This document shows, in pieces, positions 9,297-18,465 of a DNA stretch of 64,000 bases (the stretch's first letter is position 1; each line of letters starts with the position of its first letter). The stretch spans positions 104,451 through 168,450 of the forward strand of contig QGON01000067.1 of NCBI GenBank assembly GCA_003660235.1, given 5' to 3'. The DNA comes from a bacterium endosymbiont of Escarpia laminata. GTDB taxonomy: Bacteria; Pseudomonadota; Gammaproteobacteria; Chromatiales; Chromatiaceae. The notes beneath the pieces are model-generated. The model ran no database searches. It was not told where the DNA came from and saw only the letters and a program-made list of their open reading frames with translations. Both the position numbers and the translations under genes were made by a program.

Positions 9297-10871
9297 ATGG
9301 CCGACGAAAAGGACTGGAAACAGGCATACCAGGAGTTGCTGCTGCAACATGAGCAGTCGCTGGATTCCCGTGCCGAAACCGAAGGTCTTCTGGTACGTGT
9401 CATTTCCCGTTTGACAGTCGCCACCAGCGGGATGGATCCCAATATTGACCCCCATCTGAAAAGTATTCGTGACGCCGTTCGCAACGGTGTCAAACCCACC
9501 CTGAATGAGCGGCTGAATGCCCTTTCAGACAGTCTGGTTCATCAGCCGGACAGCGAAGATTTTGCGGGGGCTGAGCCGCTGAAGATCTGTGGTCAGTTGG
9601 TATCGCGTCTGCAACTGCCGAAGAGCGAAATGTCCGAGGCTTCAAGGCTTTTTAGCCATCTGTTGAGTGACCCCGCCCATGTGGCGGAAACTGAATTGGA
9701 TCGTTTGGCGACGCTGTTGAATCATGCGGTTACTGAAGGAACTCCTCCTAAGGATGGTCTGTTGGGGCGTCTTCTCGGCAGCGGAAAGGGGGGCGGCGGT
9801 GAGGGGGAGACGCCTAACCATATGCTGATGGAGTTGTTGGATCGCGTCAGTTGGCCTGGACACTGGGGCACTGAGATCTCCGATTTTCAAGGCCGGTTGG
9901 CGGGTAAACCTGCAGCGGATGAGTGGGTCAGGGTGTTGCGGGATCTGTTGGAGCTGATCTCCCACTCCTATGGGGATGCCCAGGCAGAGATTCAGGAGAC
10001 AGAAAGTTTTCTCGAAGAGTTGACCCGACGACTGCAGGAACTCGATACCCACCTTAGAAGTGGCCATGATAGTCGGGAAGCAGCGATAAAGAGTGGCCGT
10101 CGGCTGAATGTGGCAGTTGCCTCCGATGTGGATGGTATCCAATCCTCAGTGCGGGAAGCGACGGATCTGGGGCAGTTGAAGCGGGCGGTTGCAGAGCGTC
10201 TGGATCGCATCCATCTGAGTATGGATCAGTTTCTCGCGGATGAAGAGCAGCGTTACCAAAATGCTGAAATCGAGGAGCGTACCCTGCGGGAGCGTCTGCG
10301 GGAGATGGAGCAGGAATCGGATGATATACGTTTTCGCATGGTCGAGGCGCATCATCTTGCGCTGCAGGATGCGCTTACAGAGCTGCCTAACCGGTTGGCC
10401 TATGACGAGCGGGTCAGCCAGGAGTTTGCGCGTTGGAAAAGGTTTGGAGAGCCGCTCTCCATGCTTGTCTGGGATGTGGATGACTTCAAGAAAATCAATG
10501 ATCGTTATGGCCATCAGGCGGGTGACAGCGCCCTGAGAATCATTGCAAAAACACTCCAGAAAAGGTTTCGCGAAACGGACTTTATCGCCCGCTATGGTGG
10601 AGAGGAGTTTGTTACCCTGCTTTGTGGTACAGATCAGGAAAAGGCGCTGAGCGTGGCGGAAGAGATGCGCGAGGCGGTCGGAGCGAGCGGATTCCATTCA
10701 GGCACCAAGGCAGTTCAGGTATCCATCTCCTGCGGCATCAGCTGTTTTGAGGAGGGTGACACGGTCGAGGCTGTCTTCGGTCGCGCTGACAAGGCGCTTT
10801 ACGCGGCCAAGGGTAAGGGAAAAAACTGCTGCGAACTTGCCCGAACTCCATCCCAGCCGGCTAACCAATGA
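9297..10871 (+). CDS. cytoplasmic diguanylate cyclase with long helical N-terminal region
   Basis: A C-terminal GGDEF domain of about 165 residues makes c-di-GMP from two GTP. Its signature is GGEEF (residues 434-438 from this start), with RETD placed five residues before it as a complete RxxD inhibitory I-site. It should therefore be active and subject to product inhibition. The first 350 residues are mostly charged helix with coiled-coil character and a glycine-rich linker (GSGKGGGGEG). There is no membrane segment and no recognised sensor domain. The frame is also open from a TTG at 9243; MMADEKDWK at 9294/9297 is the more plausible start. The stop codon overlaps the 3' end of the next, convergent gene. 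Confidence 0.82.
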   Translation: MADEKDWKQAYQELLLQHEQSLDSRAETEGLLVRVISRLTVATSGMDPNIDPHLKSIRDAVRNGVKPTLNERLNALSDSLVHQPDSEDFAGAEPLKICGQLVSRLQLPKSEMSEASRLFSHLLSDPAHVAETELDRLATLLNHAVTEGTPPKDGLLGRLLGSGKGGGGEGETPNHMLMELLDRVSWPGHWGTEISDFQGRLAGKPAADEWVRVLRDLLELISHSYGDAQAEIQETESFLEELTRRLQELDTHLRSGHDSREAAIKSGRRLNVAVASDVDGIQSSVREATDLGQLKRAVAERLDRIHLSMDQFLADEEQRYQNAEIEERTLRERLREMEQESDDIRFRMVEAHHLALQDALTELPNRLAYDERVSQEFARWKRFGEPLSMLVWDVDDFKKINDRYGHQAGDSALRIIAKTLQKRFRETDFIARYGGEEFVTLLCGTDQEKALSVAEEMREAVGASGFHSGTKAVQVSISCGISCFEEGDTVEAVFGRADKALYAAKGKGKNCCELARTPSQPANQ

Positions 10872-10915
10872 GCGGGCCGTCATCCTGAATATAAAAATAG
10901 CACCAAGCCTTGTCA

Positions 10916-11458
10916 TCATCTCCCTGTAGTGTTTTGAGCAGTGCCGTCGACGGCTGCGCCTCCTGGGGAAAGATATTCTCCACCAACAGAAAAAAACGGC
11001 CTGTGCCTGTGCCTGCCGCCTGCCGCCTGCCGCCAGTTGTAGGTTGCCGGGTTCTGCCGATTGCCGCAGTGTGGGCATGTCGCCTGATAACGCTTTGGCT
11101 GTTTTGACCAGGCCCTTATCAGAGCCTCCCATTGCGGGATGCGTTTACGGCACGCTTTACAGCTGGGTGCATTGCTGTTTTTTCCCCCTAGAAATACCGG
11201 ATCAGTGTAGGGGCCGTCTATCTTGAGATGACAGAAAGGTTGGTTATCCTCTGTGGGTTTCAGTTGTATGTAAGGTGAGCACCCCATGAACGTGACCAAC
11301 TGCATGAAGCGCTCGCCCAACAGAAAATCTGCCCCGTTCTCCGGGGGGGTGTGTGCGCCGATAAAATCGATGTCACGCAATCGCGCAAGCAGATCCGCTA
11401 TATCAGCCGGAACATAAAAAGCATCTTCCGGGGTCAGTACGAGGCGGCCTGTATGCAT
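10916..11458 (-). CDS. zinc-ribbon-like protein with a repeat-associated frame break
   Basis: The ATG-started frame encodes 180 residues. It has two cysteine pairs (CKAC and CPHC, residues near 100 and 129) that look like a zinc ribbon, preceded by about 95 residues I do not recognise. After the second pair the frame meets a GGCGGCA triplicate, and from there the encoded tail is low-quality. The next frame carries coherent sequence (FFLLVENIFPQEAQPSTALL...QDDGPLIG) to a stop at 10861-10863, overlapping the end of the diguanylate cyclase gene. Losing one heptamer, or one T of a T7 run, rejoins the frames into about 198 residues. The gene is phase-variable, decayed or miscalled here. Its function is unknown. 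Confidence 0.6.
   Translation of the reverse strand: MHTGRLVLTPEDAFYVPADIADLLARLRDIDFIGAHTPPENGADFLLGERFMQLVTFMGCSPYIQLKPTEDNQPFCHLKIDGPYTDPVFLGGKNSNAPSCKACRKRIPQWEALIRAWSKQPKRYQATCPHCGNRQNPATYNWRQAAGGRHRHRPFFSVGGEYLSPGGAAVDGTAQNTTGR
11002..11034. repeat. intragenic TGCCGCC x3 heptamer tract with adjacent TGTGCC x2
   Basis: Three perfect TGCCGCC units (11014-11034) adjoin two TGTGCC units (11002-11013); an A7 run lies at 10990-10996 (plus-strand reading). They sit exactly where the zinc-ribbon gene changes frame. A seven-base unit changes the frame with every gain or loss; the six-base unit does not. Confidence 0.8.
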
Positions 11459-11555
11459 CTTTGGGATTCAAAGGATTAGTTGAGTTGGGATTGATCTTAC
11501 CGCTATTTGCTGTACTTTGTTCAGGTGAAATGGGCTTGCTCCAAGGCGGGAGAAG

Positions 11556-12857
11556 ATGATGCCGAGACAGACCGTAAAAGAACAAAAACATCTTTTTTCC
11601 ACCTATTGGCCTGCACTGGTGCTGGCGCTGCTTGCTTTCGGCGTCGCCTATCAGTTCGTTGTGCCCCCACCGCCTAACCACCTGACTATTGCTGCGGGCA
11701 GCCCTGAAGGGGCTTACTATCAGTTCGCCCTGAGCTATAAGAAGATTCTGGCAAGGGAGAAGGTGCGGCTGGATATCATCGAGACTGCGGGATCCATTGA
11801 AAACCTGGGACTGTTGGAACGGCACGATGCTCAAATAGGGTTTGTACAGGGTGGTACGGGTTCAGGCCGGACAACGGACGAGTTGCGCTCCCTGGGAGGT
11901 ATCGAGTATGAACCCATGTGGGTCTTCTATCGCGGGAATCAACCGCTTCGGCAGCTCACTGATGTGGCTGGAAAAAGGGTCGCAGTGGGTACTGACGGCA
12001 GTGGAACAAAGGCGCTGACGCTTTTTCTCTTGCGTGACAATGGTGTGGATGAGCAGGCGATTGAAACGGTCTCACTGGGTGGACGGCAGGCGCTGGAAGC
12101 TTTGGTGAAGGGTGAAGTGGAGATTGCGGTATTCGTAGTCTCACCCACCGCTCCGCTGGTTCGAACCCTACTCGAGCAACCTGGGATCCATCTGATGAAC
12201 TTCCATCGGGTGGATGCCTATGCGCGTCGGCACAATTTTCTCTCCAGTGTTAATCTGCCGGAAGGCGCAATGGATCTGCAGAAGAATATCCCTGCGGAAT
12301 CCGTCAGCCTGCTGGCCCCGGTCGCCAATCTTGTGATGAACGATTCACTGCATCCGGCGTTGGCGGACCTGCTGCTGCAGGCGATGGATGAGGTGCATGG
12401 TAATGGTGGCTGGTTTGGGGCGCGGGGAGATTTTCCCACCTCCGAGTTTCTGGAGTTTCCCCTCAGCGATGAGGCTGGCCGGTTCTACAAGCATGGAGCG
12501 CCTTTTCTGCAGCGCTATCTGCCATTTTGGGCGGCAACCCTGGTGGATCGCCTGAAAATAATGCTGCTGCCCCTGGTGATGGTGCTGTTGCCGCTCTTCA
12601 AACTCATGCCGCCGGTCTATAACTGGCGCATGCGGGCCCGTATCTATCGCTGGTACAGTCAGTTGGAGGTGCTTGACGGTATGAGTCGCAAGTCGCTGAC
12701 TGCAGAGCAAAAAGAGATCTTGTTGAAGGCGTTGTTTGATCTCAGGGAGGAGGTGATGAAGATTGATGTGCCCCTCTCTTTTTCCGGTCAGCTCTATGAC
12801 TTGCGCATCCATATCAAGTTGGTGCGAGGGTCTGTGATGGGGACAGATGATTCGTGA
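11556..12857 (+). CDS. TAXI-family TRAP transporter solute-binding-like protein
   Basis: This 433-residue protein has a TAXI-type periplasmic binding domain: LTIAAGSPEGAYYQFA near the start, then GFVQGGTG and VGTDGSGTKAL. One membrane anchor at about residues 18-36 precedes it and another at about 326-348 follows it, with a cytoplasmic tail of about 85 residues (possibly helical). That layout suggests a membrane-anchored sensor or substrate-capturing module rather than a free binding protein. No TRAP permease gene is adjacent. The start at ATG 11556 has GGGAGAAG just upstream. The ligand is unknown; glutamate-like or other carboxylates are bound by characterised relatives. Confidence 0.78.
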   Translation: MMPRQTVKEQKHLFSTYWPALVLALLAFGVAYQFVVPPPPNHLTIAAGSPEGAYYQFALSYKKILAREKVRLDIIETAGSIENLGLLERHDAQIGFVQGGTGSGRTTDELRSLGGIEYEPMWVFYRGNQPLRQLTDVAGKRVAVGTDGSGTKALTLFLLRDNGVDEQAIETVSLGGRQALEALVKGEVEIAVFVVSPTAPLVRTLLEQPGIHLMNFHRVDAYARRHNFLSSVNLPEGAMDLQKNIPAESVSLLAPVANLVMNDSLHPALADLLLQAMDEVHGNGGWFGARGDFPTSEFLEFPLSDEAGRFYKHGAPFLQRYLPFWAATLVDRLKIMLLPLVMVLLPLFKLMPPVYNWRMRARIYRWYSQLEVLDGMSRKSLTAEQKEILLKALFDLREEVMKIDVPLSFSGQLYDLRIHIKLVRGSVMGTDDS

Positions 12858-13249
12858 GTGCGTTTTACTTCAGCATACGATGCCTCTGGCCGCCGCCGCT
12901 GCAGTGATAAATTTGATCCAAATATCGATATATCAAAGAGTTGTCGTTAAAGAAAGGTTGTTTTTTTGATGATGATCAAGCTGTTTCAGGTTACAGTATG
13001 CGGGCTGGTTCCGGTAATGAAGAGAATGAGCGTGACAAGTGCGCCATAGAGCGTATAGCCACCCACTTAATACATATGGAAGTGACGCGTCGGGGCAGCC
13101 GCATTGTAGAAGTGATATGTTTTGGGGGCTGTCTTCGGTATGTTGATTTTTTGCGGACAAAGGAGATGCGCCGGCACACGCCTGTTCTATGTGGCGGCAC
13201 GGACTGAGATCGTTGTTCCCAGTACTCTTTTCAGAGAAGGTGCTGTGCA
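12858..13249. other. intergenic stretch of about 390 bases, nothing supported
   Basis: Short frames exist on both strands but have neither ribosome-binding sites nor recognisable products. No repeat of the families found elsewhere occurs here. It probably holds the promoter of the hybrid kinase gene, whose ATG at 13250 is preceded by GAGAAGG. Confidence 0.4.
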
Positions 13250-16200
13250 ATGAAAGGGTTGAGGGGGGGGGCATTAGGTTTCCAACTGATCGTCAACCTG
13301 CTGCTGATTTCTGTACTCGCTTTGACGCTTGCGTTCACGCTGCTCTATTTCGTCTCCCCGCTCTTTGCTGAGACTCATTTCCCCTCTGTTGTAACCCTGG
13401 TTGCGGTCTTCGGCCTTACCCTTGTTATCATTCTGTTTGTTGCGCTTTGGATGGAAAAGCGCTTTTCCGTTCCTTTGGATCAACTGCTTGAGGCACTGAA
13501 GTCACTCTCCAGTGACGGTGACTACACACTACGTCTGAAACCCAAGCAGCACACAGGATTTGGTAAACTCTACGAAGGCATCAATGATCTGCTGGAAGCG
13601 ATTCAGCGTCGCGATACCTCGATATCCGCGTACAGTTCAGACATGTCGCGTCTGGTTGAGGCGCGGACGAGTCAACTCAGCCGCGAGCATGTCGAACTGG
13701 AAAAAAAGATACAGGACTTTGCCAGGGCAAAGAGCCGTGCAGAGGCTTCGAATCGGGCCAAATCCCGCTTTCTGGCGGATGCGACCCATGAAATCCGTGC
13801 CCCCATGAACGGCATGTTGGGCATGACCGAGCTGTTGTTGGGAACCCAACTTGATGAGAAACAGTTTCACTATGCGAACACGATCCGCAATTCCGGCGGC
13901 ACATTGCTCAATATCGTCAATGATCTGCTCGATTTCTCCAAGATCGAGGCAGGCAGGCTGGATCTGGAAACTGTCGATTTTGATCTCCAGACGTTGGTGG
14001 CAGAGACCTGCGAACTCTTCAAAAAACCTGCGCACCGTAAAGGCCTGAGTCTCGAATATGAGTTGGAAGAGGATGTTCCCAGCGGGATGCGGGGCGATCC
14101 CACACGTCTGCGACAGGTGCTGACTAATCTCCTGGGTAATGCCATCAAATTCACTGAAAGTGGCGAGGTCCGGCTTACTGTCAGTCGATTAGAGCATGGG
14201 GTGCAGGCGATACCGCTCTGTTTTCAGGTAACCGATACAGGTATCGGAATTCCTGAAGAGAAGCAGTCTGAGATATTTTCCGCCTTTACTCAGGCGGATG
14301 GTTCAACTTCCCGCTATTTCGGTGGAACGGGCCTGGGACTCTCAATCTCACAGCAGTTATCTCAACTGATGGGAGGGTACATCACCGTGGAGAGTGAGCT
14401 GGGGTGTGGCAGCACTTTCCGCTTCGCCGCCGGTTTTGCTGCTCCTTCGGAGAATTGGCAGAGTGAACAGGAATCTGCTGGTCTGAGCGACGAGAGTGTG
14501 ACCCTGCCGGTTTTTGCAGCCAGAGTCCTGCTGGCTGAGGATAATCCGGTCAATCAGGAAGTGACGGAGGCCATGCTGCAGCAGCTGGGATGCCAGGTCG
14601 ATATCGTTACCGACGGGGAACAGGCCATCGAGGCAGTACGCCGCCTCTCCTACGATCTGCTACTCATGGATATCCATATGCCGGGGCAGAACGGTATAGA
14701 AGCGACTCAGGCAATCAGACGGGCTGAAAGTGACTCGGATAAGCGGCTTGTTATCGTCGCGACCACCGCCAGGACCTCGGCGCAGGATCTGGATCAGTAC
14801 CTCCAGCAGGGGCTGGATGATTTTCTCGCCAAGCCTTTTGAGCTGACAGATCTGGCCAGTCTGCTGGGACGGTGGCTTACTCCTGTGTCAGGTGAGCCGC
14901 CGGAAGTGGGTGACGAGCTACAGGAGGTGATGGATGAGTCTTCCTCGAAGGATGCGCTGGTTCCACAAAAGATGGAAAAACTGCGCACCCACTACAATGG
15001 AAAGCGGCAGGGTCGTTTCTCCCAACTCGTAAAGATCTATCTTGAAAGCTCCCACAGACTGTTGGACAACCTCCTCGATGGCGTTGAGACCCTGGATGCA
15101 GGTGCCATCTCCCAGGCTGCGCACAGTCTGAGTGCAGCCAGTGGCAACCTGGCTGCAACCGAACTGGCAACTCTCTGTAAGACCCTGGAACTTGAAGGCC
15201 GGGCAGGGCAGTTGGCTAATGCCCCGGAACGTCTGGCGGCCATTGAAGCGGAGTACAGCCGTGTCGGTGATGCCCTGCAAGGCTTGGTGCAGAAAGAGCG
15301 GGGAGCAGATGAGGGCGGCGAGGCTGGCAGTGAAAATATGGGTGGCCCCAGGATTCTTATCGTGGATGACGAGATCACGGCAAGACAGATTGCCAAGGAT
15401 GTGTTGGAGGATAGTGGTTTTGAGGTGCTGGAAGCTACCGAGGGATATGAAGCCCTGGAGTTGTTCGAGCAGGAGCAGCCAGACCTGGTGCTGCTGGATG
15501 TGGAGATGCCGCTGCTGGACGGGTTTGAGACCTGCCGCCGTATGACCCGGCGGATGGAAGCGAAGGACATACCTATCGTCATGGTAACAGGCCGCGGTGA
15601 TATCGAAGCGGTGGAGCGCGCCTACACCATGGGGGCCACAGACTTCGTCACCAAACCGGTGAAGTGGCCCATACTGCTACAGCGCATTAACTACATTCTG
15701 GCTTCTGCCGAGATCCTGGAGAAGCTCAGGCAGAATGAACGAAGTCTCGCCCATGCCCTGGAAGAGTTGCGCCGCAAGCGGGATGAGGCGCTCTCCGCAG
15801 TGAAGGCGCGGGGTGAATTCCTGGCTAACATGAGTCATGAGATCCGTACCCCGATGAATGGGGTGATGGGAATGTTGGCCCTGCTGGAAGATGCCGAGCT
15901 GGAGGGTAAGGAGCGGGACTACCTGGATACCGCACGACGTTCCGCCGATTCCCTGCTGCACATCATCAACGACATACTCGATTTCTCCAAGATAGAAGCG
16001 GAAAAATTGACGTTGGAGTGTGTGGATTTCGATCTGGGCCGGTTGGTGGAGGAGACCGCGTCGCTGTTCGTGGAATCCGCCAACAGTAAGGATCTGGAGT
16101 TGAACTGCTACATCGCAAACTCCATCTCTGGGATCTTCAACGGTGACCCGACCCGCATTAGACAGGTACTCTCCAATCTGGTGAGTAATGCCGTAAAGTT

Positions 16201-17770
16201 TACCAATCGTGGTGGCGTTTTTCTGAAGGTTGAACTCCAGGAGGAACACGGCGGAAAGCAGTGGATACGCTTTACTGTCGAAGATACCGGCATCGGTGTT
16301 CAGGAAGGCGACCAGGCGCATCTTTTTGAGCCCTTTACTCAGGGCGACGGCTCCGTCACACGAAAATATGGTGGCACAGGGCTGGGGCTGAGCATCAGTA
16401 AGGAACTGGTCAGAATGATGGGTGGGGAGCTCGGTATGACCAGCCGCGTGGGACGGGGCTCCAGTTTCTTCTTTCATCTTCCGCTGATGCATGTTTCAAA
16501 GGCAGAGCCTTTCCGGATAGTGTCGGAGAGTGACGAGTCCGAACATTGGGCCATGATTGTGGGAGGCAGTGCAACCAGTCGTTTTGTGCTGGAAACCTAC
16601 CTTGAGACAGACCCTTTCCTGAAACTCTCTACCTGTGCAAGTTACTCCCAGGCGATGCAGATTCTGCATGAGAATGCAGTCCGGGGGACGCAGAAGTACC
16701 AATTGCTGCTGCTGGATTGTGATGCCATTGAGTCCGGGGGGAGGGAGTATGTCGAAGGTCTGAAGAACGATCCTGCAACCAATGGTATAAAGATCGTATC
16801 CCTGCTTCAGGGTGGGCACTCGGTGAGTGACTATGATGTGGGCGAGATCGATGGTGTATTGGCCAAGCCGGTTCGTAAGGCTCAACTGTTCGAGATGCTT
16901 AGTAATCTCTTCAATAATAGGGATAATACGATGTTTCAACAGGGGAGAGAAGGAAAGAGAGAGCAGCAGATTCTGCCTCGGTTTCAGGGGCTTGTGCTGG
17001 TGGTTGACGATGAGCCGATGAACCTCATGGTGGCAGTGGGGATTCTGGAGAAGTTAGGCATCTCTTCCGCCGAGGCGAAGAATGGACAACAGGCGATCGA
17101 AAAGAGCCGGATGGTGGAGTATGACCTGATTCTCATGGACTGCCAGATGCCGGGGATGAGCGGCTATGAAGTGACAGGGATGATTCGCAATCGTGAAGTG
17201 TTGAGTGGTGGGACCCGGACTCCCATTATCGCGATGACGGCAAATGCGATGGAGGGGGCGAGAGAAGAGGCGATCCAGCACGGCATGGACGACTACATCA
17301 GCAAGCCCTTCCAGCCTGGCGAGCTTGCCAGCCTGCTTTCCAACTGGCTGCTGCCTGCCCCCCAGGAAGCGGTTGATTCCCCGGATCAGGCCGGGACAGA
17401 TGTGGATCTCATCGAGGGTGCTGAGCCTGGGCAGCGGCCGGTGGTTTGGGATCGAGAGGCTGCTCTGAAAACCATCGATGGTGACGAAAAGCTGTTGGGA
17501 CAGATGATTGAGATGTTTGTTGAAAGGGTCCCGGTCACCCTTGGCCAGATCATATCTGCAATGGATGAGGACGATGCTGCGGTCATGGCCGGGTCGGCCC
17601 ATGCATTGAAGGGGCTGGTCAGCCACTTTTCCGCCTATCGGGCAAGAGATCTGGCCGCAGAGCTGGAGAAAAGAGCGAAGCGTGGTGAACTGGCGGGTGT
17701 GGATGAGCTTGTGGGAAGTCTGCGGCTTGAGGTTGAAACCCTGGTGACGAACCTGGGAGAAGCCAGGTAG
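13250..17770 (+). CDS. tandem hybrid histidine kinase (two kinase modules, four receiver-type domains, two HPt)
   Basis: This 1506-residue membrane signalling protein reads in order: two membrane helices (about 10-35 and 44-66), a HAMP-like linker, kinase 1 (HEIRAPMNG, His180; GTGLGL in the ATPase), receiver 1 (Asp474), an HPt-like domain (His625, in AHSLSAASGN), receiver 2 (Asp750), kinase 2 (HEIRTPMNG, His863; second ATPase), a degenerate receiver (Asp1156 and the KP lysine kept, acidic pair replaced by VGG), receiver 4 (Asp1297, after VVDDEP) and an intact HPt (His1451, AHALKG). There is almost no periplasmic loop, so the input is likely membrane or cytoplasmic. It resembles BarA-type kinases duplicated in series. 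No response regulator is adjacent; output may be via the final HPt. Confidence 0.9.
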   Translation: MKGLRGGALGFQLIVNLLLISVLALTLAFTLLYFVSPLFAETHFPSVVTLVAVFGLTLVIILFVALWMEKRFSVPLDQLLEALKSLSSDGDYTLRLKPKQHTGFGKLYEGINDLLEAIQRRDTSISAYSSDMSRLVEARTSQLSREHVELEKKIQDFARAKSRAEASNRAKSRFLADATHEIRAPMNGMLGMTELLLGTQLDEKQFHYANTIRNSGGTLLNIVNDLLDFSKIEAGRLDLETVDFDLQTLVAETCELFKKPAHRKGLSLEYELEEDVPSGMRGDPTRLRQVLTNLLGNAIKFTESGEVRLTVSRLEHGVQAIPLCFQVTDTGIGIPEEKQSEIFSAFTQADGSTSRYFGGTGLGLSISQQLSQLMGGYITVESELGCGSTFRFAAGFAAPSENWQSEQESAGLSDESVTLPVFAARVLLAEDNPVNQEVTEAMLQQLGCQVDIVTDGEQAIEAVRRLSYDLLLMDIHMPGQNGIEATQAIRRAESDSDKRLVIVATTARTSAQDLDQYLQQGLDDFLAKPFELTDLASLLGRWLTPVSGEPPEVGDELQEVMDESSSKDALVPQKMEKLRTHYNGKRQGRFSQLVKIYLESSHRLLDNLLDGVETLDAGAISQAAHSLSAASGNLAATELATLCKTLELEGRAGQLANAPERLAAIEAEYSRVGDALQGLVQKERGADEGGEAGSENMGGPRILIVDDEITARQIAKDVLEDSGFEVLEATEGYEALELFEQEQPDLVLLDVEMPLLDGFETCRRMTRRMEAKDIPIVMVTGRGDIEAVERAYTMGATDFVTKPVKWPILLQRINYILASAEILEKLRQNERSLAHALEELRRKRDEALSAVKARGEFLANMSHEIRTPMNGVMGMLALLEDAELEGKERDYLDTARRSADSLLHIINDILDFSKIEAEKLTLECVDFDLGRLVEETASLFVESANSKDLELNCYIANSISGIFNGDPTRIRQVLSNLVSNAVKFTNRGGVFLKVELQEEHGGKQWIRFTVEDTGIGVQEGDQAHLFEPFTQGDGSVTRKYGGTGLGLSISKELVRMMGGELGMTSRVGRGSSFFFHLPLMHVSKAEPFRIVSESDESEHWAMIVGGSATSRFVLETYLETDPFLKLSTCASYSQAMQILHENAVRGTQKYQLLLLDCDAIESGGREYVEGLKNDPATNGIKIVSLLQGGHSVSDYDVGEIDGVLAKPVRKAQLFEMLSNLFNNRDNTMFQQGREGKREQQILPRFQGLVLVVDDEPMNLMVAVGILEKLGISSAEAKNGQQAIEKSRMVEYDLILMDCQMPGMSGYEVTGMIRNREVLSGGTRTPIIAMTANAMEGAREEAIQHGMDDYISKPFQPGELASLLSNWLLPAPQEAVDSPDQAGTDVDLIEGAEPGQRPVVWDREAALKTIDGDEKLLGQMIEMFVERVPVTLGQIISAMDEDDAAVMAGSAHALKGLVSHFSAYRARDLAAELEKRAKRGELAGVDELVGSLRLEVETLVTNLGEAR

Positions 17771-17874
17771 ACCGGGTTCCAAAAGTGCCGTAGGCCCGAT
17801 CAAGCTTGCGGATCGGGTGCTGAGGCCGAAGCAAAGCCCTACGCAGCCGGTTTCGTCACGTTTGAACCGGTCTA
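17768..17874. repeat. REP-like palindrome, copy B (diverged)
   Basis: The outer ends are inverted (TAGACCGG...CCGGTCTA, the left end including the stop codon of the kinase gene). Inside is CCCGATC-aagcttgcg-GATCGGG and a facing module GGTT-tcgtcacgttt-GAACC. It is the same architecture as the other copies, but the loop has drifted. Confidence 0.6.
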
Positions 17875-17921
17875 CAAAAAAACATCGGACAAACCCATCT
17901 GTTCAGAGGCAGGGTAACATT

Positions 17922-17948
17922 GGTTTACGCTTCGCTTATCCAACCTAC
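17922..17948. repeat. second short palindromic repeat (GGTTTACGC...CCAACCTAC)
   Basis: On the minus strand this reads GTAGGTTGGATAAGCGAAGC followed by gtaaacc. It resembles a widely seen intergenic palindrome type with a GCGAAGCG loop, and is related in form to the repeat at 25201-25285. Confidence 0.4.
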
Positions 17949-17977
17949 AAAATGTCCCAACTTAATTGTCGGAATAA

Positions 17978-18367
17978 CTACAGGCAACTCCTTCCCACCG
18001 GGACTGATAATCCGGCATAGCGGCAGGCCATCTTGGCGCCGCCCGGAAACAGTTTGTTGATGTAGGTCCTGGTCCAGCGGCAGTTGTGCTGGTCTTTACA
18101 GAGATTGCGTGAAAGTATCGGCATCTCCGGCGCTATGTCAAACTCCTGGTAAAATCGGTGCAGGAAGTCGATCAGCGTCCAGTGATCCTTGCCCAGCACA
18201 ACTGCGTCTCTCTGCGCCAGGGTTTCAGCTACCAACGGACTCCAGTCTTCTGCATTCACCAGATAGCCGTCGCTATCGGTGGCTATCAGTCTGCCGTCTA
18301 TTTCGAGAACTTCTGCGGTATTGATCTGTGTGGCGGCGTGAATCCTCGCCTGTTCCTCCAATCGCAT
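17978..18367 (-). CDS. DsrC/TusE-family sulfur carrier with an atypical C-terminal arm
   Basis: This 129-residue protein belongs to the DsrC/TusE family (motifs DGYLVNAEDWSP, WTLIDFLHRFYQEF, LSRNLCKDQHNCRWTRTYI, LFPGGAKMACRYAGL). DsrC carries sulfur as a trisulfide on two C-terminal cysteines during dissimilatory sulfur oxidation, whereas TusE uses only the last one for tRNA thiolation. Here both cysteines are present, but 12 residues separate them instead of the usual 10, and a leucine follows the penultimate Cys. It is therefore DsrC-like rather than a standard DsrC. The start at 18367 has GGAGG about six bases upstream. No other dsr gene is in the window; it lies downstream of lspA, probably in its own unit. 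Confidence 0.78.
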   Translation of the reverse strand: MRLEEQARIHAATQINTAEVLEIDGRLIATDSDGYLVNAEDWSPLVAETLAQRDAVVLGKDHWTLIDFLHRFYQEFDIAPEMPILSRNLCKDQHNCRWTRTYINKLFPGGAKMACRYAGLSVPVGRSCL

Positions 18368-18465
18368 CTTGCACCTCCGGGTGGATCGGATACTGCTGCT
18401 TGGGGATTATGATTGTTATAGCCTAAAAATAGCAGGGAAATAGGTTGGCTGCAGAGAAAGGTTTG

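Noticed and set aside
12941..13207. 88-codon plus-strand frame before the hybrid kinase
   Set aside because: No ribosome-binding site, mixed composition and no recognisable product.
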